A DNA stretch of 64,000 nucleotides from Nostoc carneum NIES-2107 (GTDB lineage: Bacteria > Cyanobacteriota > Cyanobacteriia > Cyanobacteriales > Nostocaceae). The notes under the pieces are model-generated. The model was not told where the DNA came from. It ran no database searches and saw only the letters and a list, made by a program, of their open reading frames with translations. Location of the stretch: NCBI GenBank assembly GCA_002368155.1, contig AP018180.1, positions 8,061,686 to 8,125,685 of the forward strand, in the 5' to 3' direction. The position numbers were made by a program, and so were the translations under genes. Positions within the stretch are counted from its first letter, which is position 1; each line of letters starts with the position of its first letter. Of the stretch, positions 30,238-40,044 are shown one piece after another.

Positions 30238-31332
30238 ATGACTAGAATTTTATTTGTTTCTGCCCATGCGCCTACAAATTACTATCCTCAAGCTGGGCAA
30301 AAAATAGCTTTGAGACATTTAGAAGACTATATTCATGCTGGCGCGATTGTAGATGTTGTAGTTATTGCTAATCAAGCTGAAATTACTGCTGCTACTGACT
30401 TAGTTTCGCTTGTTGGTAATAATCTTTATGCTTATTCTTTAAAAAGATGGGATAAAGTGATTAGTTGTTCAACTCATTTGCATATACCTTTAAAATTTGC
30501 TACGCGGTGGCGAAATATAGTAGCAAAACAACTCCTGCAATTGTTGCAAACTTACACTTATGATGTAGTTCATTTTGAATATCCTCATGCAGCAGTTTAT
30601 CTGCAATATATGCAGCCTTTGATTAATTCAGCAGCTACAAAAACTATCATTAGTGTACATGATTTGATTTTTCAGTCGTTTTTACGTAAGGCTGAAAAGA
30701 ATTATATTTTAGGGATAGAAGCTGCAAAATTATTCCAATATGAAAAAAATCTATATTCCGCAGCTAAGGAAGTCTGGGTTTTATCTAAAAAAGACCGTGA
30801 TATTTTAACTTCTTTATTTGCTATTCCTGAAACAAAAATTATTGTTAATCCGCCAAAAATTAATAGATTTTTTTCCCAAATTAAGCGTGATACTGCAAAG
30901 ATTGAGCATAAAAGTCTGCTTTTTTGGGCAGCAATGGATAGACCGGAAAATGAACAAGCTATTCTAAATTTTGTAAATAAGTGTTTTCGCAATTTGCTAG
31001 AAAAAAACCCGGATTTTAAACTTTATATTGTTGGTGCTAAACCTTCAGCAAAAGTTTCAAGATTAGCCAGTCAGCAAATTATTGTTACAGGATTTGTAGA
31101 AGACCCTACCCCATATTTTGAGCAAGTACAAATAGGTATTGTGCCTTTACTTGAGGGTGCAGGGATTAAGCTGAAGACGCTGGAAATGCTGGCGGCTGGT
31201 TTACCAGTAATTGCTACTACTGTTGGTGCTGAAGGGGTAGATTCTACAAATAAGAATTTAATAGTAAATGATAATTTTGATGATTGGATGAAATTAATTA
31301 ATCAGTTATGTGAGGTGAAAAAGTTTTACTGA
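30238..31332 (+). CDS. Glycosyltransferase family 4 (GT1-type domain)
   Basis: A 364-aa GT-B enzyme. The N-domain begins TRILFVSAHAPTNYYPQAGQKIALRHL and contains VHFEYPHAAVY. The C-domain has FWAAMDRPENEQAILNFV, VPLLEGAGIKLKTLEMLAAGLPVIATTVGAEGV. It is the last gene of the 26.0-31.3 kb plus-strand group and ends just before a MITE-like repeat element. The donor is unknown. Confidence 0.9.
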   Translation: MTRILFVSAHAPTNYYPQAGQKIALRHLEDYIHAGAIVDVVVIANQAEITAATDLVSLVGNNLYAYSLKRWDKVISCSTHLHIPLKFATRWRNIVAKQLLQLLQTYTYDVVHFEYPHAAVYLQYMQPLINSAATKTIISVHDLIFQSFLRKAEKNYILGIEAAKLFQYEKNLYSAAKEVWVLSKKDRDILTSLFAIPETKIIVNPPKINRFFSQIKRDTAKIEHKSLLFWAAMDRPENEQAILNFVNKCFRNLLEKNPDFKLYIVGAKPSAKVSRLASQQIIVTGFVEDPTPYFEQVQIGIVPLLEGAGIKLKTLEMLAAGLPVIATTVGAEGVDSTNKNLIVNDNFDDWMKLINQLCEVKKFY

Positions 31333-31336
31333 GGAT

Positions 31337-31471
31337 TCAATACTACTTGATTAAGCGTTTTGAACTCAAAATTGGTTTTGGGGAAAAGGTTAAAGGTTAA
31401 AGGTTAAGGGTTAAAGGTTTTTTCTTTCCCTTTTCCCATTCCCCTTTTTGCCCTTAACCGCCAAGTATTGA
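31337..31471. repeat. MITE-like element, family II copy 1
   Basis: Imperfect terminal inverted repeats (TCAATACT...TTAAG and CTTAACCG...AGTATTGA) flank an interior of AAAGGTT heptamers and an opposing CCTTTTCCC arm, forming a large foldback. A second copy lies at 42292-42419. It may serve as a transcription end for the glycan operon. A dispersed GCGTTAGCCTGCGGCGTAAC hairpin follows at about 31509-31541. Confidence 0.6.
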
Positions 31472-31558
31472 GTTAGGATTTAGTTAGAGTGTGCAGAAAT
31501 CTTGATGGTGCGTTAGCCTGCGGCGTAACACACCCTACTCCTAATATTAGATAAAGGC

Positions 31559-32518
31559 TTAGACGCTAGCTTTGGTTAACTCTAACTCCCGTCGTCTAGG
31601 TACGTCATAAATCATGAAATCATGAGCCATATCTGTATTGGGGAAAATTGCTCTAGCTTCTTTCAGTAAATCTTTCAACTCTATAACATTTCCCGGTGCA
31701 TAACGAGGGCTAAAATGAGTCATGATCAGGCGATGTGCTTGAGCAGCTAAAGCGGTTTGTGCTGCCATTGTGGTCGTGGAATGCAACCTTTGAAAAGCCA
31801 TGTCTGCATCTTGATGAGCAAAAGTTGCTTCGTGAATTAACACATCTGCATCTTGTGCTAATTCCACTGCGCCTTCACAAAAAACTGTGTCTGTACAATA
31901 AGCAATCTTGCGTCCAATTTCGGTAGGGCCGCACAGGTCTTTACCATCTATGACTCTTCCATCGTTGAGAGTTACTATTTCACCGCGCTTGAGTTGACCA
32001 TAAACTCGTCCTGGCGGTATTTGCAATTCCTTGGCTTTTTCCACATCAAAACGTCCGGCGCGGTCTTTTTCTGCAACTCGGTAGCCAAAACTGGTAATGC
32101 GATGATGCAAAGGGCCACAGGTAACTGTGAACTCATCATCTTCATAAATTACCCCGGGACGGATGGCGTGAACTTTGACAGGGTAAGAAAAGTGCGTGTA
32201 GGAGTAACGTAAGGATGCTTGGATATATTCATTTAACCCCGGTGGGCCATAGATATCAACTCGTTGCACGTTTCCAGCCAAACCACAACTAGCAAGCAGT
32301 CCCATCAAACCAAAGATGTGGTCGCCGTGCATATGGGTAATAAAAATTCGGGATAGTTGGCTGATTTTCAGTTCACTCCGCAAAAGCTGATGCTGAGTAC
32401 CTTCGCCACAATCGAATAACCACAGTTCTGCCCTTTGGGGTAATCTGAGGGCAACACTGGAAACATTACGCGCTCTTGTGGGTACACCGGAACTTGTCCC
32501 TAAAAATGTGATCTGCAC
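31559..32518 (-). CDS. rnz: Ribonuclease Z (tRNase Z)
   Basis: A 319-aa short-form tRNase Z that cleaves the 3' trailer of tRNA precursors. The metallo-beta-lactamase motifs are intact: [10 protein letters not shown] at the N-terminus, [26 protein letters not shown] (zinc site, about residues 62-75), [26 protein letters not shown] and [10 protein letters not shown]. It is convergent with the glycan operon and probably unrelated to it. Confidence 0.96.
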   Translation of the reverse strand: MQITFLGTSSGVPTRARNVSSVALRLPQRAELWLFDCGEGTQHQLLRSELKISQLSRIFITHMHGDHIFGLMGLLASCGLAGNVQRVDIYGPPGLNEYIQASLRYSYTHFSYPVKVHAIRPGVIYEDDEFTVTCGPLHHRITSFGYRVAEKDRAGRFDVEKAKELQIPPGRVYGQLKRGEIVTLNDGRVIDGKDLCGPTEIGRKIAYCTDTVFCEGAVELAQDADVLIHEATFAHQDADMAFQRLHSTTTMAAQTALAAQAHRLIMTHFSPRYAPGNVIELKDLLKEARAIFPNTDMAHDFMIYDVPRRRELELTKASV

Positions 32519-32606
32519 AGCGTTCTTTAGTCTTCCTCTTGCTTACTCAATTTGACGCTCTTTTATCTATAGTGGCATGGTTTGAGATTTCGTAGTTTTG
32601 GTATCA

Positions 32607-32655
32607 GGATTGGGGACTGGGGATTGGGGATTGGGAATTGGGGACTGGGGACTAG
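32607..32655. repeat. Heptanucleotide short tandem repeat (GGGGATT/GGGGACT)
   Basis: A run of GGGGACT/GGGGATT heptamers lies upstream of rnz (minus strand) and immediately left of the inverted-repeat element at 32652. Confidence 0.75.
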
Positions 32656-32895
32656 AACACCGATTCACTAATAAAACGCGAGACAGAAAAACCCTACTTT
32701 AACGTTACTTACAACCAAACATTTTTTGTCGCAAACCCCGAAACCTAGTACAACAAGGCAAAAGTAAAAAGTCAAAAGTAAAAAGAAAGAATTATTATAC
32801 TGCAAGCTTTTTACTCTTTCCCAATGGTATGTTTATTTCCGCCGTTATGTACTAGTTTTTTCGTCATGATAATGAATACTGAATCGGTGTTCTAG
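32652..32895. repeat. Foldback element bounded by perfect 16-bp inverted repeats
   Basis: CTAGAACACCGATTCA at 32652-32667 is matched by its exact reverse complement TGAATCGGTGTTCTAG at 32880-32895. The 212-bp interior is non-coding, with A-rich AAAAGTAAAAAG repeats and an opposing CTTTTTACTCTTT. It looks like a small non-autonomous element. The remaining sequence to 33154 shows no gene. Confidence 0.6.
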
Positions 32896-33154
32896 GAAGA
32901 AGAATAAGGGCTTCCAAATCAACAAATATTTTATAGCTGTGTAAGTAGAGAAACAGAGAGGAAACTATGATAATTATCTTCGCTCTCAAAATTGGGTAAT
33001 TTAATTTCTGGAAGTCGCTAAAACTTTACTGAGGTTTTTTCAAGTTGCTGGTATTGAGCGAGTTTGTCGGCTGCGTTAGTTGTGTTCTTCTCCAAACCTT
33101 TGTATTTTAAGTACCCGAAAACGATATTCGGGTACTCTTGACCCATTATCAGCA

Positions 33155-34000
33155 TTAAGTATGAAATATTACAGTAATTAACGGTAAAAATGCTAGTAGT
33201 AAGCTAGGGCAGACCCATAATTGCGCTGTTGGGATTGGCTCCGGTGGTGCTAATAGTGCTTCAATTCTTTGTTCTAAGCGATCGCCTGTTCCTGGTGAAC
33301 CTAAAGCCGCACAGCATACTTCAGATAATACAGGGGTAGTACTCACCACTAACAACAGTGATTCGGCTAGCAGCAAGGGGTCAACCTGGGATGCGGCGTA
33401 ACCATCAGCTCGGAGTTCGCGCAAAACTAGCAGTTCTTCCCACAATGCTTCTGTATTAGGCAACCAAGCGGTGCAGGAACGCACCCAACCCAGCCAGAAA
33501 AACCAGAAGGTGTCTCGGTAATGGTAATGCCCTTGCTCATGTGCCAATACTGTTTCCAAATGCTCTGGTGAGAGCGTTTGTAGTAATCCTTCGCTTATAA
33601 CTAATTCGGGGTGCCAAAAACCAATTTGACCAGCGAAGAGTGCCCCTGTGTTGAGCAGTCGGAGGTTTCTGTCACCGAAAGGTACTAAAGGATAATTACG
33701 GGCAGATTTTACAGACTGCCATCCTTGGTAAGCGTGTTTAATGCATAAAACGCTAAAAATTGCAAGATAGCTAAACGCTAAGATATAACTGCCCCAACCT
33801 GTATACATTCCGCCCATTTTGCCTTGTGGCCCCATGCATAGCACAGCGATCGCAGTCATAAATAGTAGCAACGGCGGGAAGAGGAATAAAAATAGCGATC
33901 GCCGCCATCGCAAACTCCAATTACCTTGGGGTTGATTCCATGAGCATCTTAACCACCAAGCAACTGCCAAAGCAGTCAAAATCATGATTAAATGTATCAT
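33155..34000 (-). CDS. M56-family (BlaR1-like) membrane metallopeptidase
   Basis: A 281-aa membrane protein with N-terminal helices (about residues 1-22, 33-58, 70-92), the zinc-protease motif LAHEQGHYHYRDTF (HExGH, His154 and His158 approximately) and a C-terminal hydrophobic segment. No extracellular penicillin-binding sensor domain is present, unlike BlaR1. Its start overlaps the blaI-like gene by 4 nt. The pair probably forms a signal-dependent switch in which the protease inactivates the BlaI-type repressor. Confidence 0.9.
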   Translation of the reverse strand: MIHLIMILTALAVAWWLRCSWNQPQGNWSLRWRRSLFLFLFPPLLLFMTAIAVLCMGPQGKMGGMYTGWGSYILAFSYLAIFSVLCIKHAYQGWQSVKSARNYPLVPFGDRNLRLLNTGALFAGQIGFWHPELVISEGLLQTLSPEHLETVLAHEQGHYHYRDTFWFFWLGWVRSCTAWLPNTEALWEELLVLRELRADGYAASQVDPLLLAESLLLVVSTTPVLSEVCCAALGSPGTGDRLEQRIEALLAPPEPIPTAQLWVCPSLLLAFLPLITVIFHT

Positions 34001-34416
34001 TTCCCCTCCCTGGCTTGACGTGCGGCTTGAATGCGTTTTGCGATCGCTTCTATTTGATTGCTGCTGGCTTCATCGAGACTATCGGCAAAAGCAGCAATAA
34101 CATCAGGATTACCCACTGCCAAAAATCGCTGTAATTGTTCATGGGCTTTAATCATCTCAGCTTGCTGCTTTGTCAGCAATGGTCGCCAATAAAATGCCCG
34201 TCCTTTTTTGTCGCAGGCTAGCCAACCTTTATCAGTTAGGCGGCGGAGAACAGTGGTGACAGAGGTATAAGCTAACTCCCGGTTCGGGTCAGAGAGAATG
34301 CGATCGTGTACATCCTTCACTGTAGCTGAACCCAGTTCCCAGATGATCTGCAAGATTTCTGCTTCTAAAGGGCCTACGGACAATTGTTTAGGACGGTAGT
34401 CTGGTAAAGGAGCCAT
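33997..34416 (-). CDS. BlaI/MecI/CopY-family transcriptional repressor
   Basis: About 139 aa when started at MAPLPDYRPKQLSVGPLE, the conserved cyanobacterial start; an in-frame ATG at 34476 would add 20 residues with no conserved feature. The winged-helix domain spans LEAEILQIIWELGSATVKDV to TVLRRLTDKGWLACDKKGRAFYWRP, followed by a helical dimerisation domain. It is upstream of and overlaps the M56 protease gene. The operator was not identified; the promoter region (34500-34560) contains GATATATATATC, a short dyad that could be a candidate. Confidence 0.92.
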   Translation of the reverse strand: MAPLPDYRPKQLSVGPLEAEILQIIWELGSATVKDVHDRILSDPNRELAYTSVTTVLRRLTDKGWLACDKKGRAFYWRPLLTKQQAEMIKAHEQLQRFLAVGNPDVIAAFADSLDEASSNQIEAIAKRIQAARQAREGK

Positions 34417-34567
34417 ATCAATTTTGAATTTTAGATGATTGGATGAGTGGATTCGGCGTGAAAATTCCCCTCTCATTTCCTAGATTGAGCCTGAGTGCGC
34501 GTGATTGTAACCGCGCAATCTAGCTACAGATATATATATCTTTTCTCAGATTACAAGTAATTGTCGG

Positions 34568-34615
34568 GAATTGGGAATTGGGCATGGGGCATTGGGTAAT
34601 TGGTGTTTGTCATTA
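34568..34615. repeat. Heptanucleotide short tandem repeat
   Basis: GGGAATT, GGGCATG and GGGTAAT heptamers lie in the divergent gap between the blaI-like gene and the acyltransferase gene. Confidence 0.7.
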
Positions 34616-34724
34616 GTTATTTTTTCCTCATCCCCCTCGGGCGGGATGCAAATCAAAAATATAAATAGCTAAAATTATATATATGTTAAATTGGACATTT
34701 ATTTAAATAATTTACATAAAAGCA

Positions 34725-35753
34725 GTGAGCAATCAAGGCTTTGAAAACATCCTCAATATTGATGCACAAACACCATCATTAGAGAGCTATAAATTTAGTT
34801 TGTTTGACTGGTTTTGTTTATGGTATCCCCCAGGTTGGTTAATTTTATTTAATCGCCACTGGCAGCACTACCATACCGACCCAGATGGTTGGAATTGGTG
34901 GGAATATTTATTATTTTTATTGCCTGGGGGATTTTATTTAGCAATGCTGAGTCGTTGGCTGCGTCTTGGTTTTCGGGCACCCCGTAAAGAAATTGGTGAA
35001 TTTGAACCAAAATATCAACAAGCTTTTCGTGACGAAATTCTAGCTCCCATTGTTAAATATTATTTTCAAGGGGAATTACAACAAATAGAGAATTTGCCAG
35101 CAACAGAGCCGTTAATTGTGGCAATGAATCATGCAGGTATGTCTTTTCCTTGGGATTTTATAACTTTGGCTTATTTATTAAGCCAGGAAAAAGGATGGAC
35201 AGTACAACCTTTAGCAGGACTATCATTATTTGAACATCCTTGGGTAATTTGGTGGTTACCGCCCGGATGGTCAAGAGTTTTAGGTGGTGTGCGCGCCAAG
35301 TTAAATGATTTTGAAGGAGCTATACAGCAGCGTAAAATCGTTTTATACGCACCTGAAGGTTTACGCGGGCCGCAGAAAGGTTGGCACAGACGCTATCAAC
35401 TGGAAAAATTTGATGTGAGTTTTATGCAGTTGAGCGATCGCTATCAAGTTCCCATTGTCCCAGTTATTTGCATTGGCAACGAATCTTTGCATCCTTGGAC
35501 AAGGAATCTCAAAAAATTACAAAGCCTATTCAAATTACCATTTTTGCCTTTATCACCTTTAATGCTGCTATTGTTACTTTTTCCTTCAATGGGTGTTTGG
35601 GCAATGAAAACGCGTCTGCGTTACTTTATTCAACCTGTAGAGCAAAATATTATTGATGGTGAAAACAAAGAGCGAGCAATAATTTATCAACAAGCGCAAA
35701 CATTACGCGAAAAAATGCAAATGCAAATCAATCAGCTGCGAGGTATGGTATAG
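34725..35753 (+). CDS. Lysophospholipid acyltransferase-family protein (MGAT-like)
   Basis: A 342-aa membrane-associated acyltransferase. The catalytic histidine is in MNHAGMSFPWDF (about residues 134-145), the NHxGxxxPWD variant seen in MGAT/DGAT-like LPLAT proteins rather than the HxxxxD form of PlsC. APEGLRGPQ is the second motif. N-terminal aromatic and hydrophobic segments (WWEYLLFLLPGGFYLAM) and a C-terminal hydrophobic stretch suggest membrane anchoring. The start is GTG. The substrate is not predictable; a glycerolipid or prenol acyl acceptor is plausible. Confidence 0.82.
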   Translation: MSNQGFENILNIDAQTPSLESYKFSLFDWFCLWYPPGWLILFNRHWQHYHTDPDGWNWWEYLLFLLPGGFYLAMLSRWLRLGFRAPRKEIGEFEPKYQQAFRDEILAPIVKYYFQGELQQIENLPATEPLIVAMNHAGMSFPWDFITLAYLLSQEKGWTVQPLAGLSLFEHPWVIWWLPPGWSRVLGGVRAKLNDFEGAIQQRKIVLYAPEGLRGPQKGWHRRYQLEKFDVSFMQLSDRYQVPIVPVICIGNESLHPWTRNLKKLQSLFKLPFLPLSPLMLLLLLFPSMGVWAMKTRLRYFIQPVEQNIIDGENKERAIIYQQAQTLREKMQMQINQLRGMV

Positions 35754-36041
35754 GAATCTTTGCTAATTGCTTAAAAATCTTGAGTTTTATAGCAAGTTAA
35801 ACAAAAAGCAGATTTTTATTTGGTAAATTAGCTAAAAAAATAGCTCATCCATTACATTTAACTTTCAGTAAAATCCATGACAGTGTATTTACGATAGGAT
35901 GCAGTCTGCTTTCCCTAAACTTTAGGAAGTCTTCAAGGCATTTCCCGCGAAAATTACCTGGCATAAGTGAAATTTCCATCACCATAATGGGGTCAGAGTA
36001 TAACGCTATTTATAATTATTCGTGCAGCGAGTTGAGAGTGC

Positions 36042-37655
36042 ATGAGCTACTGCTTAAATCCTACCTGTCCCCATCCAGAAAATCTGGCCTATAGCCAAAG
36101 GTGTCAGTCTTGTGGCTCAAAGTTACTTTTATGCGATCGCTATCGAGTACTCAAACCATTAGGTCAGGGCGGCTTTGGTGCAACTTTCTTAGCCTACGAT
36201 GAAGGCTTACCAGGAGAACCGAGTTGTGTAATCAAGCAGCTGCGTCCCACAGCTACCGCACCACATGTTTTGCAAATGGCGCGAGAACTGTTTGAGCGAG
36301 AAGCTAAAACTTTAGGTAAGATTGGCAATCATCCTCAGTTGCCAAGGCTATTAGACTATTTTGAAGATAATCAGCAATTTTACTTAGTTCAAGAATACAT
36401 TAGCGGCGCTACTTTACAACAAGAGGTTCAGCGTAACGGCAATTTTAGCGAAGCTGGAGTCAAGCAGTTTTTAAGTGAAATTTTGCCATTGCTGCAATAT
36501 ATTCACGAGCAAAAGGTAATTCACCGTGATATTAAACCAGCAAATTTGATCCGCCGCACTGAAGATGCTCGAATGGTACTGATCGACTTTGGTGCAGTTA
36601 AAAACCAAGTCACCCAAGGCGTAAACGGCCAATCAGAACAAACAGCCTTAACTGCTTATGCAATTGGTACTCCTGGTTTTGCGCCACCAGAGCAAATGGC
36701 AATGCGTCCTGTCTACGCCAGTGATATCTACGCATTAGGAGTCACTTGTATTTATCTACTGAGTAGTAAAACTCCTAAAGATTTAGAATACAATCCCACA
36801 ACTGGAGAAATGATCTGGGAGCCGATTGTACAAGTAAGTGACCATTTAACAAGCGTTTTGCGGAAAATGTTAGAGGTATCAGTACGCAACCGCTACAAAA
36901 CAGCGCAAGAAGTCCTCAGAGGGTTGCAAATGGAACCCTACATTGAAAGTTTAGCGAAAGGAATGCTGGCTAAATCTGATGTAGGAGCGAAAGAGCATAT
37001 ACATAACCAAATAGCAAATTCTGCTATTTTATGTAGTAGTCCACCTGGTAGTGCTAGTAGTGCAGGAGTAGCACAGGTAGCCGCAGCAATCCGAGCTAGA
37101 CGCGCTAAAACAGCCGAAAATGGTGCCAATGGGGTAATGCGTCCAAAAGCGATGATGGCTAAGTCCACCAACTTTGAAAGCCACAACAGTTATGGTTCGC
37201 AAAACCACAATCCCAATGGGGTACGTAAGTTAAGTACCCAGAATTTACTTACCGCCTATCTCAAGGGAAGGCGGGATTTTGCTCTCCACAATTTGAGTAT
37301 GCTCAACCTGCAGGGCGCTGATTTATCGGGGACAAATTTCAATTCGGCTCAATTGCAGAAAACTAATCTTCAAGGCGCTAACCTCAACAATAGCGACTTT
37401 GGTAGAGCTAGTCTGACTGATGCCAATCTTAGGGATGCTAACCTGACTAAAGCTTACTTTAGTAATGCTGATTTAGAAGGAGCAGATCTGCGAGGTGCCG
37501 ATCTCAGCCATGCTTATCTCAGTAATGCTAATCTTAGAGGCGCTAACCTTTGTGGAGCTATTCTCACTGGTGCCAAAATTACTGATGAGCAGTTGGTACT
37601 AGCCAAGACAAACTGGATGACTGTACGTCCCAATGGCAAAAGAGGTTTGCTGTAA
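36042..37655 (+). CDS. Serine/threonine protein kinase with N-terminal zinc ribbon and C-terminal pentapeptide repeats (SpkB-like)
   Basis: A 537-aa protein. Residues 4-30 hold a CxxxxC...CxxC ribbon (CLNPTC, CQSC). The kinase domain has GQGGFGATF, VIKQL (Lys near 65), HRDIKPANL (near 161), DFGAVKN and GTPGFAPPEQ. A variable linker (about 320-410) leads into about 20 pentapeptide repeats of the A(D/N)LxG type (about 417-515). The layout matches cyanobacterial SpkB-type kinases, which act in stress signalling. It is soluble, with no membrane segment. An FHA-domain gene lies about 1.1 kb downstream on the same strand. Confidence 0.93.
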   Translation: MSYCLNPTCPHPENLAYSQRCQSCGSKLLLCDRYRVLKPLGQGGFGATFLAYDEGLPGEPSCVIKQLRPTATAPHVLQMARELFEREAKTLGKIGNHPQLPRLLDYFEDNQQFYLVQEYISGATLQQEVQRNGNFSEAGVKQFLSEILPLLQYIHEQKVIHRDIKPANLIRRTEDARMVLIDFGAVKNQVTQGVNGQSEQTALTAYAIGTPGFAPPEQMAMRPVYASDIYALGVTCIYLLSSKTPKDLEYNPTTGEMIWEPIVQVSDHLTSVLRKMLEVSVRNRYKTAQEVLRGLQMEPYIESLAKGMLAKSDVGAKEHIHNQIANSAILCSSPPGSASSAGVAQVAAAIRARRAKTAENGANGVMRPKAMMAKSTNFESHNSYGSQNHNPNGVRKLSTQNLLTAYLKGRRDFALHNLSMLNLQGADLSGTNFNSAQLQKTNLQGANLNNSDFGRASLTDANLRDANLTKAYFSNADLEGADLRGADLSHAYLSNANLRGANLCGAILTGAKITDEQLVLAKTNWMTVRPNGKRGLL

Positions 37656-38748
37656 TGTTAGCTATGGCAAGTGTTTTTGATTATTAACTACTTAAAAACA
37701 CTTCTCGGAATTATTGGTATATATAAAGTTTAAAATTTTTAGGTGTTAGTAGCTAACTATCTACTTAGTCTAGTAGGAATACTAGTATTAGTAAATTTAC
37801 TTATTTTGAGTTATCCGTAGCGCTACAAATATGCGGATATATAGCAACAATAATGGTTGATTGGCTGACTTACAGCTTCAATTGCAAACGTAATTTAACG
37901 TTCACAAATGTAATCGCAAGAACATATCTAAGTATATTTAAGGTGTGTCCTACTAATTAGCTAAAATATGGCAATCTCCTCAAATTCTCAGGTCGCGATT
38001 ATTTCTGAGAATTTATTGATAAATATTGGGATTGCTATGCCAGAGCCATCAAGCATCATACAAAAAGTATTTCTAAAATTAAAGTAGCTCTATGGCTATA
38101 TAGTTTAACAATTAGGAATACAACTCATAGCAATAATTACTCTATATTTCCCAATTTATTTTTAAATTACGTAAATATTCTAGCTGAAAGTAATATGCTA
38201 TAGCGTTCATGCCAAGCATTATATATGCGTTCTAACGCATTATGTCAATAGTGTTATTTTGTTAGTTAAGATTTTTATAACAACATATATATATGCCTAA
38301 TAGTGGATTAGCATTGATTTTTTGAAAATGCTTAACACACTTCCTTGCTTTTTCGATTCCCTACTGTCTATTAACAAGTTATAACCTTAAATAGTATGCT
38401 GATAACGCAAATTTTATTCCTATATATGACAAACAAAGAAAAATAATTTACAATAAAAAATAAACAGTTACAATATTTGTACTCAACACTTTTACTAAAA
38501 TTTATGAATGCTTGGATGAAGCTAAATTTTCACATCGAGATGAAAAATTTGATATTTCTTGCTGCTTAAGCGTTTTAGGAGATATCTGCAATAAAACTGC
38601 AGGATATTAATAGCAAAATTCTGTTTTATCGGTATATGTCAGATAAAACCAGATGAAATGTTGTGTGTTTGTAGAATAGAATAGGCTAGATTCAGTTTTT
38701 GTTATAATTTAACCATTATTCCTGATATTAGGCTAAAAATTCAAATTA
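37656..38748. other. 1.1-kb AT-rich intergenic region with one strong hairpin
   Basis: No credible gene was found on either strand. A perfect 10-bp inverted repeat (AAATTCTCAG and CTGAGAATTT, about 37982-38014) is the only marked structure. The size leaves room for an unrecognised non-coding RNA, but I see no family signature. Confidence 0.4.
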
Positions 38749-39552
38749 ATGACCGAAATCAGCAATTTACAGTTCTTAAAAGCAAAAGGCTCATCTATGA
38801 GAGTTGAGTTCCAAGATAAGGAATTAGAAAGACGATTAAATTTGTTTCAGGTATTCCTCAAGTTGTATGAACAACATAGCAGCCTTTTAGATGAAATTTT
38901 CCAGCTAGAAAATATTGCTCATGAATCATTTCTAGCAATGCAACCTCTTTATATACAAGGCGTAGTTAATGATTCGGTTGTTTATATCATTACTAATCTT
39001 TGTGCTCATGAAACACAGAGTTTACACCAGTCACAGCAAATTTGGACTATAGGTCGGGATAGTAGTAGTGGTATCGCGATTGATGACCAATATCTATCTG
39101 AACGCCATGCTGCAATTCAATATATTAACGATAAAGGTTTCTACTTAATTGACTTTAAAAGCAGTAATGGCTCATTTGTAAATGGAGAACAAGTTTTTCA
39201 GCCTACGAAACTTCATGATGGCGATCGCATTCGTCTAGGGCTGATTACTTTTGATTTTTTTATAAATCATTCTTCCCGTACTCTACCAACAGTCGCTGTG
39301 GAATTATTGATGCACCTTGTTCAAGGTGTAGATGACAATCCCAAAAAAATCTTTAAACCAGCCAGTGAGCAACAAGAATTTCCTAATCAAAAATTGAATC
39401 ATGCTTTCCATCTAAGTGAAGATTCAACCTTAATCAATAATTTGAAATATCAGCATACTAATTTCACTTTAGAAGAGAAGTCTGAAATATTAGAGCGTTT
39501 TTTTAGCCAACAATTGGCTCATAATCAAATCTCAAAAATTCAAAATTCTTAA
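38749..39552 (+). CDS. FHA-domain protein
   Basis: A 267-aa protein. The forkhead-associated domain (about residues 98-165) has the binding residues IGRDSSSGIAIDDQYLSERHAAI and KSSNGSFVNG, all intact, so it should bind phosphothreonine peptides. The N-terminal 90 residues are predicted helical, and the C-terminal 100 residues are low-complexity and acidic/glutamine-rich with no known domain. The closest upstream gene is a Ser/Thr kinase, a suggestive functional pairing but separated by 1.1 kb. Confidence 0.88.
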   Translation: MTEISNLQFLKAKGSSMRVEFQDKELERRLNLFQVFLKLYEQHSSLLDEIFQLENIAHESFLAMQPLYIQGVVNDSVVYIITNLCAHETQSLHQSQQIWTIGRDSSSGIAIDDQYLSERHAAIQYINDKGFYLIDFKSSNGSFVNGEQVFQPTKLHDGDRIRLGLITFDFFINHSSRTLPTVAVELLMHLVQGVDDNPKKIFKPASEQQEFPNQKLNHAFHLSEDSTLINNLKYQHTNFTLEEKSEILERFFSQQLAHNQISKIQNS

Positions 39553-39587
39553 TTTATGAATAGTTAATATCGTTTGAATTTTCTGTA

Positions 39588-39688
39588 ATACCAATTTAAA
39601 AAAAGAATGCGCCAGATTGTAGGGGCAAGGCAATGCCTTGCCCTCTAGAATATATTGATGAGTCGCAAACATTATTTGATTTGGTATA
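39588..39688. repeat. MITE-like element, family I copy A
   Basis: It begins ATACCAATTTAAAAAAAGAA and ends TTGGTAT, with imperfect terminal inverted repeats and the core GGCAAGGCAATGCCTTGCC. Other copies, in the opposite orientation, are at 44413, 50684 and 56686. Confidence 0.75.
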
Positions 39689-39720
39689 AGATTAGGTTTT
39701 TAATAAATTAATTACACAGT

Positions 39721-39746
39721 TAAGGGCGCACATTTGTGCGCCCTTA
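39721..39746. terminator. Strong bidirectional hairpin between the FHA gene and recA
   Basis: TAAGGGCGCAC and GTGCGCCCTTA form a perfect 11-bp GC-rich stem with an ATTT loop, placed between two converging genes. The rest of the gap to 40044 shows no gene. Confidence 0.6.
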
Positions 39747-40044
39747 GAATAATTTGTACTTCACTATATTGTAATCTGCTTTATTGTCAAGATTTAGTAA
39801 ATAACTACTCAACAAATATTCGCCATTTAAACAATACAGTTGAGTTAGAACAAGAGTGAATTCAAATCTTACCTCTTTTCCTCAAAAACTATCGCTAGAG
39901 ATGTCATCTTCTGCACTTCTGTACAGAAAAGGTAGAGGAGCAGGGGAAGAGTTTGAAAATACCTGGCAATTGGCTCCAAATCAACAATAACCTAGTATGA
40001 GATTCTGTCCTCTAACCCTGCCCATTTCTGCCCTGTTGAGATGG

